The notes beneath the pieces are model-generated. The model ran no database searches. It was given only the letters and a program-made list of their open reading frames with translations, and was not told where the DNA came from. This document shows positions 36,591 through 48,199 of a stretch of DNA of 64,000 nucleotides, piece after piece (position 1 is the first letter of the stretch; each line of letters opens with the position of its first letter). The DNA comes from Welwitschia mirabilis. Lineage: Eukaryota; Gnetophyta; Gnetopsida; Welwitschiales. Location: contig JBOZIK010000001.1 of the NCBI GenBank assembly GCA_051453625.1, positions 203,761,295 through 203,825,294 on the forward strand, in the 5' to 3' direction. The position numbers were made by a program, and so were the translations under genes.

Positions 36591-36703
36591 TATGAACTTT
36601 TGCACGTGAATTACTTTTTAATATAAATAAATAAGACTTAAGAAAGGGATGAGTTATAAAAAAGAATATTTCTAAATATATGAAAGATTAAAGTATAATG
36701 CGG
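36591..36703 (+). other. Element A sequence just before element D
   Basis: Non-coding. It contains AAGAAAGGGATGAG, purine-rich but not followed by the LTR of A. It ends at the candidate TTTTC duplication (36704-36708) of element D. Confidence 0.4.
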
Positions 36704-36708
36704 TTTTC

Positions 36709-38258
36709 TGTAATGCATATTTATGTAATGTTATGTCCTTAGTTAAATGCTATTAATTACAAATATATATATATATATACAACACACTAATATATATATA
36801 GGAGTGGATTTGAATGTCGTAATTTCATCGAAGACACAAGCGAGAAGCAAGAGAATTGATGTCAAACAAAATATTTATGCACTTTATAAATAGAAAAAAA
36901 TAATAATGTAAAAGAAACATACTATGCAAATGAGATGAAAGACTAAATCTAGATATAATATCTATTCAATTACCAAATTAACTCGGTCTTGTATAACCTA
37001 GATCAATCACGTAAACCATCCATAATCAAGACCAACCTAAGCTATTAGGTGTGTTGAACAGAATATGAAAATAATGTAAGTTAATATAGGAAATGAAATG
37101 CTATGCATCTAAACTTCCAGTATCAACCTTAGAAAAAGCTACCCCCATGATCTATGTTACATATGAAGATGTCATGAAATCATAAGCAACATAAACCATA
37201 AGAAATATGTACATAACAAAATATATAAAAAAAGGTAGATTTTTAATTATATCCAAACCAATATCTATGTTATAAAGTAATAGCATCTCAATGAATGATA
37301 CACAACCCAACACAAAGGAAGATGTTTCTCTACAACTATAAGGATGGATCTCCTACCTTTGATCTCTTGTCACAATAATTTTCGATGTTAAATAAGATAA
37401 AGTAATAGTCAAGAATTAAGGAGGTATCTATTACAAACAAAAACTCTAAAAATAACAAACATTAAAAGACATGGTAAAACCCTAATGATTGCACAAGAAG
37501 GCACATGACATATGGCAAAATTTTGGTGAAGTTCAATGGATAGTTATATTTAGGTGTCCTCCTATTAGTTATCTAAACATCATAGAAGATGATGCCACAT
37601 CATACAAAATCCATATTAGCCACCAAATTAGTCTAGTAAGTGTCTTAGTTAACATAAGTTCTTCTATCATTCAAACTATCATTCGACTGATAACGTAGGT
37701 GATGGGCTTTGTAAAGATGTTTTGTATGTTAGATCAACCTCTTTTATTATATGATTTCTACTTTATGTAGAAAGTACTACAATTTGCCTTAAATGTTGTC
37801 AAATGTAATGAAGATCATTTATTTTTGTGATATTTTCCCTAGCTACCCATTATCATTAAAACTTTGCATAAACCTATTTAATTTCTTATGAAACTACTCA
37901 AAATACCCTATCAAATACATACAACTTGATAATATAACGTAGTCATCTACTTAGTCTTGATAGTCTCTAACAATACTAGGCAAACAACTATGATTGTAAG
38001 TCAAATTATGTAAACATAAATCAACTAGAAAGCTATAAAATAAACTTAAAAATAATCTCAAAAATCTTGGGATGTAGAATATAAATGTGAAAAGTATATA
38101 ACTAAGTGTTTCACGTATGTAGAGTAAGTGGTCATACTATCATCTTATGATCATCCAGATGATGGAGGGGAAGACAAGATCAAAAATGTTCTTGAAAAAT
38201 AGAAGCATACGATAAAATTTTTGGAAAGATAAACATTAAAACTTAACAAAATTAATCA
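36709..38258 (-). repeat. Element D LTR, left copy (3' LTR in element orientation)
   Basis: It aligns with 50464-51772 from TGTAATGCATATTTATG to at least about 38000. Landmarks are GCACTTTATAA, TTAGTCTAGTAAGTGTCTT, CATAAGTTCTT and GGGCTTTGTAAAGATGTTT. The polypurine tract at 38259 suggests that the true start (minus strand, TGATTAATTTTG) is 38258. The last 240 bp have no clear partner in the other copy. The 69-codon + ORF at 37489-37698 lies within the LTR and is not called. Confidence 0.65.
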
Positions 38259-38272
38259 GCCCCCCACTTATA
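38259..38272 (-). other. Polypurine tract of element D
   Basis: The minus strand reads TATAAGTGGGGGGC followed by TGATTAAT. A GTGGGGGGC run is a strong plus-strand primer candidate in an otherwise AT-rich region and fixes the minus orientation. Confidence 0.6.
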
Positions 38273-38449
38273 TGTATAGTGTATCATGAAAAATAATCAC
38301 GTGTAACATAAAAATTTCACCATCATGAAATGTTAAAAAAATAAATGATGTACATAATATCTAATACTCAATAAAGTTATATCTATAAAAACATGAGTTT
38401 TTAAGTATAATCCATAGAGGGAAGACACATAATACAATATAATAAATCA

Positions 38450-39710
38450 CCTCTCATCATGCCAAAATAAACTTCTAATGTCTAGCAACCTCAGATAAAG
38501 GTGAAAAATATGGAGAATTCTCAAGATCCATAGAGAAATGATGTTCAAATGTTTTCATAATGGAATGAGTAGTTTCATCTCCCTATGCTTTGCCTCTAAA
38601 ATGTCAATAGCAATACTATGCTCAATGTGTAATATTCAATCATGAAAATCTGTTTGCTAATACTCAAAGTGCTAAAATCTTCTTTTAACAGTGGATATCC
38701 TCTAATGTAGCTTAGTGAAGCCTCAGTCCATAGCCTCTCTAAGGCCTTGTGTTTTATTAAGTAGAAGAGTCAATATCTTCTTGATGGTAATGCCAACCAC
38801 AAGTCTCTATAACTGAGGTCTCTCTGCCTCTTCTAGAACACATGTTTCCATATTTTATAACTAATGAGCAAATGTCTAAAGATGCGTAAGTCTCTACTCA
38901 TTCACAGGATTAAGTATATTAAACCATCTAAATATGGTTGATAAGATTTATGAATATTCTATAGTCTATATATGATAAGCCTCAATCATCGTCCTGAGTC
39001 TCCTTTAAATGAATGTTAGAAGGTCCATCTACTTCACCTGTCTGAAGACTACTAGCATCTATAAATGTGCTATTATGTCATGAATATTATAAAAGAAAGA
39101 ACTAATGTTATAGATCAACCCTCTATGTATAGATCAACCCTCTATGTAAAATACAATAGTCAGTTATAGATGTATTATTAGAACTCCTCACCTATCATTA
39201 GCAACATCAGCTAGAATATCTAACACTATGCTCTAAGCATAATAATCCTCTATTCCATCAGCTGAATGAATTTGCATCCTCTGAGTATTACCTAAGTTAG
39301 TTACTTCAATGATGTGGCTTAAGAGAATAGATAGATCATGGCCATGGATAGTAGCTATAATCATATCAACTAAGCAGTCATGAGGATCAAACCTCCACTC
39401 GATATGTATGGTATCATTGAGCTCTCTCATCTTGGATGGAAAATATGTATCATGTGCATTTAAAATATACCTAAGATAAAGATCTGATAATCTATAATTC
39501 ATCTCTAATTTAATCCAACTCATAAAATCACCAAAGTATCTCTCAAATCAGATAAAAGCTATCTGAATGAAATGGAATTGAGCTTCGTGAGGTGGAAAAT
39601 GAATTGGCTCTGCATGCTAAATCTTAGGTGGTATTAATGAGTTCACCTCCTACTCTAATGTCTTAGGCTTTGCCTCTACCTTAGCCACTCTAACTCAGCA
39701 TGTGCATGGC
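38450..39710 (-). pseudogene. Element D extra ORF between integrase and 3' LTR
   Basis: Broken minus-strand frames cover about 1.2 kb. The best part is an uninterrupted 96-residue stretch at 39523-39233 (MSWIKLEMNYRLSDLYLRYI, later SKMRELNDTIHIEWRFDP and HDCLVDMIIATIHGHDLSILL, ending ADGIEDYYA). It looks like a real folded protein: balanced composition, several Trp and His residues, little of the local A/T bias. Athila elements often carry an env-like third ORF here, but no signal peptide or transmembrane segment is visible in this stretch, so that name is not used. The function is unknown. Downstream frames to about 38450 continue the same character with stops. Confidence 0.5.
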
Positions 39711-40011
39711 CTAATTAATCATAAGATATAATGCATTATACAAGATAAAGTAAAAATCACTAAAAATGTACTTCGTGTAAATTCCCAAAATGATTCATAA
39801 ACTAGTTTTTATGTAAAAATCACAAAAATAAAGTATTTTCTATCCCCTTAAGAGAATTAATATGTCTCATATTGCCTAATTATGTGAAGAAAAAGTATGA
39901 AACATAAGAAATATAAAATTGATGGGCCTCACAGAAGATTAAAAATGAAAGTGCTTGAATTAAAAATCTAATTTAGTAAAAGTGTAAAGCTCATCGCGCT
40001 AATCAGTTTAC

Positions 40012-40021
40012 NNNNNNNNNN
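40012..40021. other. Assembly gap (10 N)
   Basis: A short run of N within non-coding sequence of element D. Confidence 0.95.
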
Positions 40022-41129
40022 AGGACCACTATGTTTCAGCTTACAGTCTTCAAAAAATTAAGTTTCAAAGGTAAAAACCTAATTTAACCTCATAAAATTC
40101 ACAAAATCAGATATCTCATAAAATACTTAATGAAAATCAAATCTGTAAGTATCAAATTGAAGATCATGAAAAACTAATTAATATATATGAAAACCCCACT
40201 CTAACAAGCTAAAACATGAGGGGGAAAAAGCAAAAAAAAAATAAGAAAAACATACCTCATTTTAATAATTTTGATGAAATCTGTTCATCTAAGATGTAAA
40301 ATCAGCTATTGTGAGATCCAAAACATCAATTGGCTCTAGCGTGATATGTGGCTTACATAAGAACAGAAATAAATAGCTCAAGAATGAAGAAAAAATGTGG
40401 GGAAAAAATTTTAGCTATGGTTTTTTATGCTATTATTCAATCAAATTATCTATATAATAACCAAAGGATAACTATCAAAAAATCTCATTCTGTCATTCAC
40501 CTAGTCATCTAAATAACTAAGTGGATGATGGGATTTAAAATAAGTTTAGAAAAATAAAAATGTCAACCAAACAAGTTAGGCTCAGATATTAGCATAAAGT
40601 TATAATAATTAATCAAAAAAATTCAAAAGATAAGAAATGATGAAGAATCATGATGAATAAGGATAAAGAGTGAGAAAAACTCTAAAAAATCAAAAGATAG
40701 AATGATGCAAATATACTAATTAAGATGAAACATGATTTAAAAAGATTAAATAAATGTGTATAAACTAAAATGTAATCATGAAAAATATGTAAAACTCCAA
40801 AAGACTATAAAGAAACATCATAAAAATCATAAAGAATATCTTCTTATTTGAATAAAATATCATCTAGTCAAAATGCTAAAATAAAGTTAACATTTACTAA
40901 TAAAACAACATGAGTGAAAATAAAATAATAATAAAGAAACTATTGAATAATAAAGTCCTAAAAATGATAATGAAAAAGTATAGAAATGACTTTGAAATAA
41001 CAAATCAAATAATCAAAAAAAAATAGAATGAAAATAGACACGTAGGAACATGAATAAGATAGCATACCTACCCTAAATTCTAATTTAGTAAATCCTTTTA
41101 GAAGATATCATAAAGTTACTTGAGTATTA

Positions 41130-41279
41130 AAAAACATACTAAATTCATAATGTTATACTTAAAAAGGTAGTAATTATAACTAAATCAAAGACAAAGTACT
41201 CTAAAAAAACATACTAAATTCATAATGTTACACTTAAAAAGGTAGTGATTATAATTACATCAAAGACAAATTACTCTAA
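41130..41279. repeat. Tandem duplication of a 75-bp unit
   Basis: Two adjacent copies share ACATACTAAATTCATAATG, CTTAAAAAGGTAGT and ATCAAAGACAAA, with only a few differences. The duplication is recent relative to its surroundings. Confidence 0.75.
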
Positions 41280-42599
41280 ATAATGAATGACAAGATCAAA
41301 TCTACTTAAAATTGAACTAATCTACTCGTATCCCAAAACACACTTGAATCCTTAAAAGTAAAATGATCATGTGGAAATACTAAGACTCTAAAAAATAATC
41401 AATGCTTTTAATAATACCAAGAACACCACTGGTCCCATATCCTTAAATTTTTATTACTACTTTTCATGATGAGAGGAATGAAACCATAGTTAGAGAAGTA
41501 AAGACCTATGAAGCATGGCCTACTGACCTCCTAGTGGAGTTCCATAGCTACCAATACTACCAAAGGTTTATTTTAGAAAAATTTACCTTAGTGTGGTAGG
41601 ACATAATGATGATTATGTATTTTAGCTAAATATAATAGATCATGATCATTATTCTCTTTTTCCCCCTTCTTCCTCCAAATAATTTCTACATGATCACACA
41701 CTCAAAAAGAAAAAGATAAAGAAGTGAGATAAAAGATAAAAAGAACACATCTAAATAACCAAATACCTTACACCATTGAGAAAAATACAAGAACCAAGGA
41801 ATCTTCCTCCAAAATAAAACTAATAGATATGTGAATATCTTAAAATTAGATGAATCCAATCTTATCATTGTAAAATGCCCAAGTACAAATACTAGTCATA
41901 GAAACTTCATAAAGTAAACAAATAAGTCATGTTAATTATGATCAAGTAATATCATAACATTCACCAAAGTAATAGGAGAATAAAGAATTCAAACAATAAT
42001 AGAAAGAAAGTACTCCCCATCAATAGGAACCTCTAAAACAATTACTTGTATCATGTTCAAGATTGCATCAAAAAGTTTTTAATTTATTTTCAACCTTTGT
42101 CTATTAACTTTTTAAGTCTCCTTAGTATCTAAGTTAAAAATATTAATAGAGTTGTTATAATGTACTTTATCTATAAGATAATGGACTAATAATATAGAGG
42201 TTAACTTGTTGCATAAAATATGTACTCTAGTATTGTATAAAAGAATAAGTTAGCTAGGTTTAAATATTTTATGAAGTAACTTTCTATCATGTTTGAACTT
42301 AGCTTGGGTTTTCTAAATGAGTTGACAATTTATAGCATGAGTACATTTTTCATCTAAATGATTAATTTGACTAATATATTTTTGAAATCTTGATGAAGGT
42401 CTACAAGATTAAGTTAACTGAAAGAATGATAAGGATTATAACATACATTAACTGATAAAACACAAACTTTTTCATACACAAGTTTATAAGGTAAAAAAAC
42501 CAAGAAAATTATTTTAAGTAGTACAATAAGCCTAAAAAATATTGTTAATCTCAAAAGCCCAAGATTTTTTATTAATAAAAATAAGTTTTTAAAGCATTT

Positions 42600-44928
42600 T
42601 CTTTATCTCTCTATTTGCATGTATAGCTTAACCATTAGTTCATAGATGATAACCATAAGCTACTCTATGTTTAGTTTCAATCGATAAAAGAAGTTTTCTA
42701 AAAGTTTAATTAATAAAATAAGTTTCTTGATTACTAATGATGAATTCAAAAAAATTAAAAATATGAGTTCTAATAATATTGCACATAGTTTAGGATTATT
42801 TATAAAAATAAGAATAGCTTTAATCCATTTAGTAACATAATCAATAGCCACAAAAATATAATTTTTATCATTATAAAGTGGTTTAATAGGGTTTATAAAT
42901 CACTTTCCTAACCATTAAAGGATTCACATTCAGTAGTAGGTTTAAGTGGAATATCATGAGAATAAATAAGGCTATCATAATGTTGACAGACATCACACCT
43001 TCTAGAAAAATCAAAAGAGTCTTGAAATAGCCTAGGTTAATAAAGACTAGAGTGAAGAATTTTTATTAATATTTTTATCCACTAAAATAACCTTTACAAA
43101 CACCACCATAACAAAGATGAAAGATGTTTAACTTTTCCCATTCAAGAACATATTTTTATGATTTGGTATTTATACCTATAGTAAAGATGTGGTTCTATCC
43201 ATTCATAATTACCTATTCCATAGAGAAAGTATTTCATTTTATTATGACTTCAATGTTCTTATGGTTTTGCAATAACAAGATAATTAACTATGTTAGCATA
43301 CTAAGGAGGAGGATGAGTAGAAGATATGTCAAAAAGTTGTTCATCTAGAAAATATTTATCAATTATAAAATCATTAAGAGAGGAAGAAAGATGTGATAAA
43401 TGATCTACTACACTATTATTTTTTTCTACTTTATTAATGATGACAACATTAAATTCTTACATAAAAGGAATTCATTTAATAAGTATAGCATTAGAATTTC
43501 TATGGTCATGATGTATCTAATAACTACATGGTCAGTTTAAATATTTATATGAAATCTTAAAAATAGTATCTAAGATTATTGAGATAAAAGATCATGGTTA
43601 ACATTTCTTTCATAGTAGTAGTGTAATTTGATTGAGTTTTAGACAAATTTCACTATGATAAGATACAACTTTAAAATTATTTTTATACTTTTAGCCAATA
43701 ACCCTACGTATTGTAATATTACTAGTATTACACATTAATTCAAAGGCTTTATTTGAATTGGATCATGTTATAATAAGTGTTGAAGAGATTTTATCTCTAA
43801 GTGTTTTTAAAGCAAGATGATAAGATTTAGTCCATTCAAATTTAGCTTTTTTTTTCAAGTAATGAGTAAAGGGATTTATAAATTATAGCATAATCTTACA
43901 TAAAATGATGATAAAGATAATAATAACTAAAGAATAATTAGACTTGTTTTACATTTATTAGAGGAGTTACATTTTTAATTATACTTACACTTTCAAGATC
44001 CATTATAATTTCTTTACTATAAATGTGGTAACCTAAAATAATTATGTTATCAATTATAAAGAAACTCTTCTCTAAAATTAAATGTAGGCCACCCTTAATA
44101 AATATATTAAGGACTTTCTCTAATCTTTCTAAGATTTATTCAAATTTTTCATTATAGATTAAGAATTCATCCATAAATTTTCAATTGAAACCTCTAACAT
44201 ATTAGATAAGATATCCATTATTACACATTGTAAAGTATCAGGGGCATTACAAAGTCCAAAATACATGCATCTAAAAGTAAACGTGTTAAAAGATAAACTA
44301 AAATTTATTTTTTTTTATCCTCACTAACTATACAAACTTGATTATAATCACTATACTCATCAAAAAAGTAATAAAATGCATATCCTTAGATTCTATCAAG
44401 TACTTGGTCAAGAAAAGATAAAGTGTAATGGTGTTTATTTGCTACTTCATTTATCTTTTTAAAATTAATACACAATATCTACTTCCCTTTTTTCTTAAGA
44501 ACTACTATTAAAGGGTTAATTCACTTACTATCATATATGACATAAATAATTTTAGTATCCATTAATTTAATGATTTCATCTTTTATGACTTGTTTAAGTG
44601 CTAAATTTAGTATATATTAGGGCTAACTAATAGGTATCACATTATCCTTAAGGTAGATTTTATATTGAACAATAGAAGTAGAAATGGATGTTAAATCTTT
44701 ATGGGTTTAAGCAAATGCATTTACCTTAGGACTTAAAAGTAAGACTAAAATTAATTCTTATTAGGGGGAAATATTCTCATTTATTATTAATGATTTATTT
44801 TAATCATTACATAGAAAGATATATTTTACTCCATTGGTAAAGGTTTTAGATTTAAATTCAGATTTTTAGTTTCTACTAAATTTTTTATCATAGCTCACCA
44901 TTATCTTGAACCATTGTCTAGATGACTG
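42600..44928 (-). pseudogene. Element D pol block 1: RT, RNase H, integrase
   Basis: On the minus strand, from high to low coordinates: RT (EIIKLMDTKIIYVIYDSK near 44580-44530; FKKINEVANKHHYTLSFLDQ near 44470-44410; FGLCNAPDTLQ near 44250), then worn RNase H (about 43900-43400), a zinc/linker region with a CDVCQHYDSLIYSHDIPLKP-type block (near 42990) and the integrase core. The core has an open 63-codon stretch at 42851-42660 (MAIDYVTKWIKAI, the VAxDYVSKWVEA block). The wording is Athila-like. It is co-linear with block 2 (45029-47290) at visibly reduced identity. Confidence 0.7.
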
Positions 44929-45028
44929 NNNNNNNNNNNNNNNNNNNNNNNNNNNNNNNNNNNNNNNNNNNNNNNNNNNNNNNNNNNNNNNNNNNNNNNN
45001 NNNNNNNNNNNNNNNNNNNNNNNNNNNN
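44929..45028. other. Assembly gap (100 N) between the two pol blocks
   Basis: The gap is exactly 100 N and joins the 5' end of pol block 1 to the 3' end of block 2. The tandem order is therefore scaffold-dependent. Confidence 0.95.
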
Positions 45029-47290
45029 GATAAAAGAAGTCTTCTAAAAATATGATTTATAAAATGAGTCCATTAATCAATAATGATAATTCTAGGAAAA
45101 TTAAACCATTGAAAAATATAAGTTCTAGTAAAATTTCAAATATTTCAGGCATCATTCATAAAAGTAGAAATAGCTTCAACCTCTTTAGTAACATAATAAA
45201 TAGTTACTAAAATGTAATTCTTATCATTAAAAAGTGGTTTAATAGGGCCTATAATATTAATTCTTAATTAATCTAAAGGTTTAGATTTAAGAATCTATTT
45301 AGGAAGCATATCATTAGAATGAATAAGACTACCATAATGTTTACAAACATCACACCTTCTAGTGAAATCAAAAGAGTCTTGAAAAAGACTAGGATAATAA
45401 AAACTAGAGTGAAGAATTTTTATTGCTATTTCCTATACACTAAAATAACCTTCATAAACATTATCATGGAAAAAATGGAGAATGTCTAATTTTTCCCATT
45501 TAAGCACATATTTTCTTATGATTTATTCTTTAAACCTATGATAAAGATGTGGTTCTATCCATTCATAATTACCTATTCTATGGAGTAAAGATTTTCTTTA
45601 ATTATGACTTCAATGTTGTAGTGTTTTTATGGTAATAAGATAATTAACTATATTAGTATACCAAGGATAAGAATGAGTAGAAGATATGATAAAAAGTTAT
45701 TCATCCAAAAAAGAATCATTAAGCATAAGATGATCAAGAGAAGAAAAAAGAGATGATAAATGATTTGCTGCACTATTATGTTTCCCTACTTTATCAATAA
45801 TGGTAAGATTAAATTATTATATAAGAAGGATCCATCTAATGTTTCTAGCACTAGAATCTTTCTTGGTCATGAAGTATCTAATAGTTACATGTTTGCATAA
45901 ACATTCATATGGAATCCTAAAAATAGTGTCTAAGATTATGAAGACAAAATATTATGGGGCATAATTTGATTGAGATTTAGATAAAGTTTTACTAGGATAA
46001 GATATAACTTTAAAATCATTTTCTTACTTTTATCCAAGAATCCCACTCATGATAATATTACTAGCATCACACATTAATTCAAAATCCGTATGTCAATCAA
46101 GTCTCATTATAATAGGTGGAAAAGAGATTTTATCTTTAAGTGTTTCAAAAGCAAGCTGACAAGATTCATTCCATTTAAAATTAGTTTCTTTTTCAAGTAA
46201 TGAGTGATGGGATTTATAAATTTTATCATACTCCTAAATAAAATAATGATAAAAATCACAATGACCAAGAAAATATAGAACTTGTTTTACATTTGTTAGA
46301 GGAATTAGTTTTTTAATAATAACTACTTTTTAGGGTCCATCTTAATTTCCTTACTAGAAATGTGATGACCTAAGATAATTAAATTATCAACTATAAAGAA
46401 AATATTCTTCTAATTCAAATGTAGATCACTCTCAATGCATCTATCAAGGAAGTTCTCCAACCTTTCTAAGATTTATTCAAAATCTTCACCAAATATTAAT
46501 AAGTTATCTATAAAACTTTCAATTGAATCCTCTAACATATTAAAAATGATACTCATTCTTGCATGTTAAAAAGTAGCAAGGGCATTACAAAGACCAAAAG
46601 ACATATATCTAAAGGAAAAAGTTTTAAGAGGTGAAGTGAAATTCGTTTTTTCTTAATCTTCACTAACTAGAGCAACTTGATTATAACCACTATACCCCTC
46701 AAGAAAGTAATAAAAGGCATGTCCTTGGATTCTAACAAGTATTTGGTTAAGAAAAAATAAAGGATAATGGTTTTTCTTTATTACTTTGTTTAGCTTCTTA
46801 AAATAAATACACATTTTACTTCTCATCTTTTTTAATTACTACCATTAAAAGGCTAGTCCACTTACTATCAAATATGGCATAAATAATTCTAGCATCCATT
46901 AATTTAATGATTTCATCTTGTATGACTTATTTAAGGGCTAACTTTAATCTACATTAGGGTTTCCTAACAAGTTTTACATTATCCTCAAGGTATATTTTAT
47001 GCTAATTAATGGAAGTAAAAATGGTTATTAAATCTTTATAAATCCAAGTAAATGCATTAACCTTAGAACTCAAAAGTGATATTAAAATTGATTCTTATTG
47101 AGGGGAAAGATTCTTGTTTATTATCAAACATTTATTTTGATCATTACATAGAAAGATATATTTTAGTCCATTGGGTATAGGTTTTAGATTTAAATTTAAT
47201 TTTTTAAATTTTATTAATTTTTCTTAGAGTTAACTATTATCTCTGATCATTGTCTAGATTATGGGGATAAATGACCTTCCTTAAAATATA
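45029..47290 (-). pseudogene. Element D pol block 2: RT, RNase H, integrase
   Basis: A second copy of the RT-RNase H-integrase segment. It starts at 45029 with GATAAAAGAAGTCTTCTAAAA, matching 42683 onward. RT is recognisable near 46900-46780 on the minus strand (DARIIYAIFDSKWTSLLMVV), as are the FxxCxAPxT region (about 46590) and the integrase core (about 45230-45030). Unlike block 1 it is joined without a gap to the protease and gag upstream, so it is the pol that belongs to this gag. Decayed by stops and frameshifts. Confidence 0.7.
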
Positions 47291-47492
47291 GAATCTGAGT
47301 TGTTTGTATATGTTAGACTTCTTCACAGATTATAGTTCTAGTTTTTCTATTTTTCTAATTAAAATAGTCAGTTCCTAAATTCTCATAGTTTAGTTTGTTA
47401 TCATCAAAATATTATAAATTTTTTACTTCAGGTGGTTCATCATAAAATATAAGCTTATGAAGGATTAACCATCTATTTTTAAGTGGATGATG

Positions 47493-47702
47493 CTATAAAA
47501 ATAATGTTAAATTAATTTCTTCTTCAACATCCCACTCATCACCTAGCTCTTTTTTAGTGGCATTAAAAACTCTAATAGTAAAATTTTTATTTTCTAAGTG
47601 ATACTCCATCATTCTAGTTCTTGGATTAATAATATAATAAGTTTCTGTACAAAATTCTCTACTTAGAAGTAGTGGATAACCTTTATTATACTCAAATTTC
47701 AA
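47493..47702 (-). pseudogene. Element D protease-RT linker, open fragment
   Basis: A 69-codon open frame (MKFEYNKGYPLLLSREFCTE; later TRMMEYHLENKNFTIRVFNA and DEWDVEEEINL). The position between protease and RT and the acidic tail match the Athila connector that precedes the RT domain. It has no independent function. Confidence 0.55.
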
Positions 47703-47749
47703 TCACAATCACATCTATTAAATAGAATAATTCCTTAATTTAAACTCCC

Positions 47750-47960
47750 AAATCTTTTATTACTCCTAAAGATTTCTTCACTAATGTATCTACCAATCCT
47801 AAGATAATATATATAGGCTCAATTATATTTTCCAAATTAAGTATTTTACAAATGTATAAAGGCATAATGTTAACACTTGCTCCTATGTCGATCAAGGCTT
47901 TCTTAATTATTTTATTTTCTTCTAATGTAATAATAACTGTTGTTATCTTAGGATCCTTAA
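47750..47960 (-). pseudogene. Element D aspartic protease with intact active-site motif
   Basis: The minus frame reads KDPKITTVIITLEENKIIKK, then ALIDIGASVNIMPLYICKIL, then the IEPIYIILGLVDTLVKKSLG block (about 47955-47775). ALIDIGASVNIMP is the Athila/Tat-type retropepsin active site, with the catalytic Asp kept (D-I-G-A in place of DSGA/DLGA). The following YIILGLVDTLVKKSLGVI matches the flap strand. It is the best preserved catalytic motif in the window. The surrounding polyprotein is broken, so activity is not expected. Confidence 0.75.
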
Positions 47961-48199
47961 ATTTTGAATATTTTTGAAAAACTAAGTTGTTTATAGATTA
48001 GGCTAACAAGACTTTACTAGGTATGGTTTATTTTTATTTCCTCTTAATTAGGTATTTCCATAACTTAGAATATTTAGAATTTTCTTACAATAATTTCCAA
48101 AATGGTAAATTTATGCTTGAATCTTACATTAAAGTTTAAGGTAATCACAAAAGATAGGATTAGTATTTAATCTATAAAGCCAAGGAGTAGCACGTTTCT

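Larger units (their letters stand above)
39720..42590. other. Element D region between extra ORF and integrase, no gene recognised
   Basis: A-rich on +. It includes a 10-N gap (40012-40021), a tandem 75-bp duplication (41130-41279) and scattered short openings, none with a recognisable motif. The 60-codon minus opening at 41686-41868 is not called. Confidence 0.45.

Noticed and set aside
36760-36800. (AT)n and ATATATA runs as a regulatory site
   Set aside because: A simple microsatellite inside the element D LTR; nothing else supports a function.
37489-37698. 69-codon + ORF
   Set aside because: Lies inside the element D LTR. The partner LTR does not keep it open.
43124-43348. 74-codon + ORF
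   Set aside because: Antisense to the element D RNase H/integrase block; the minus-strand pol explains the sequence.
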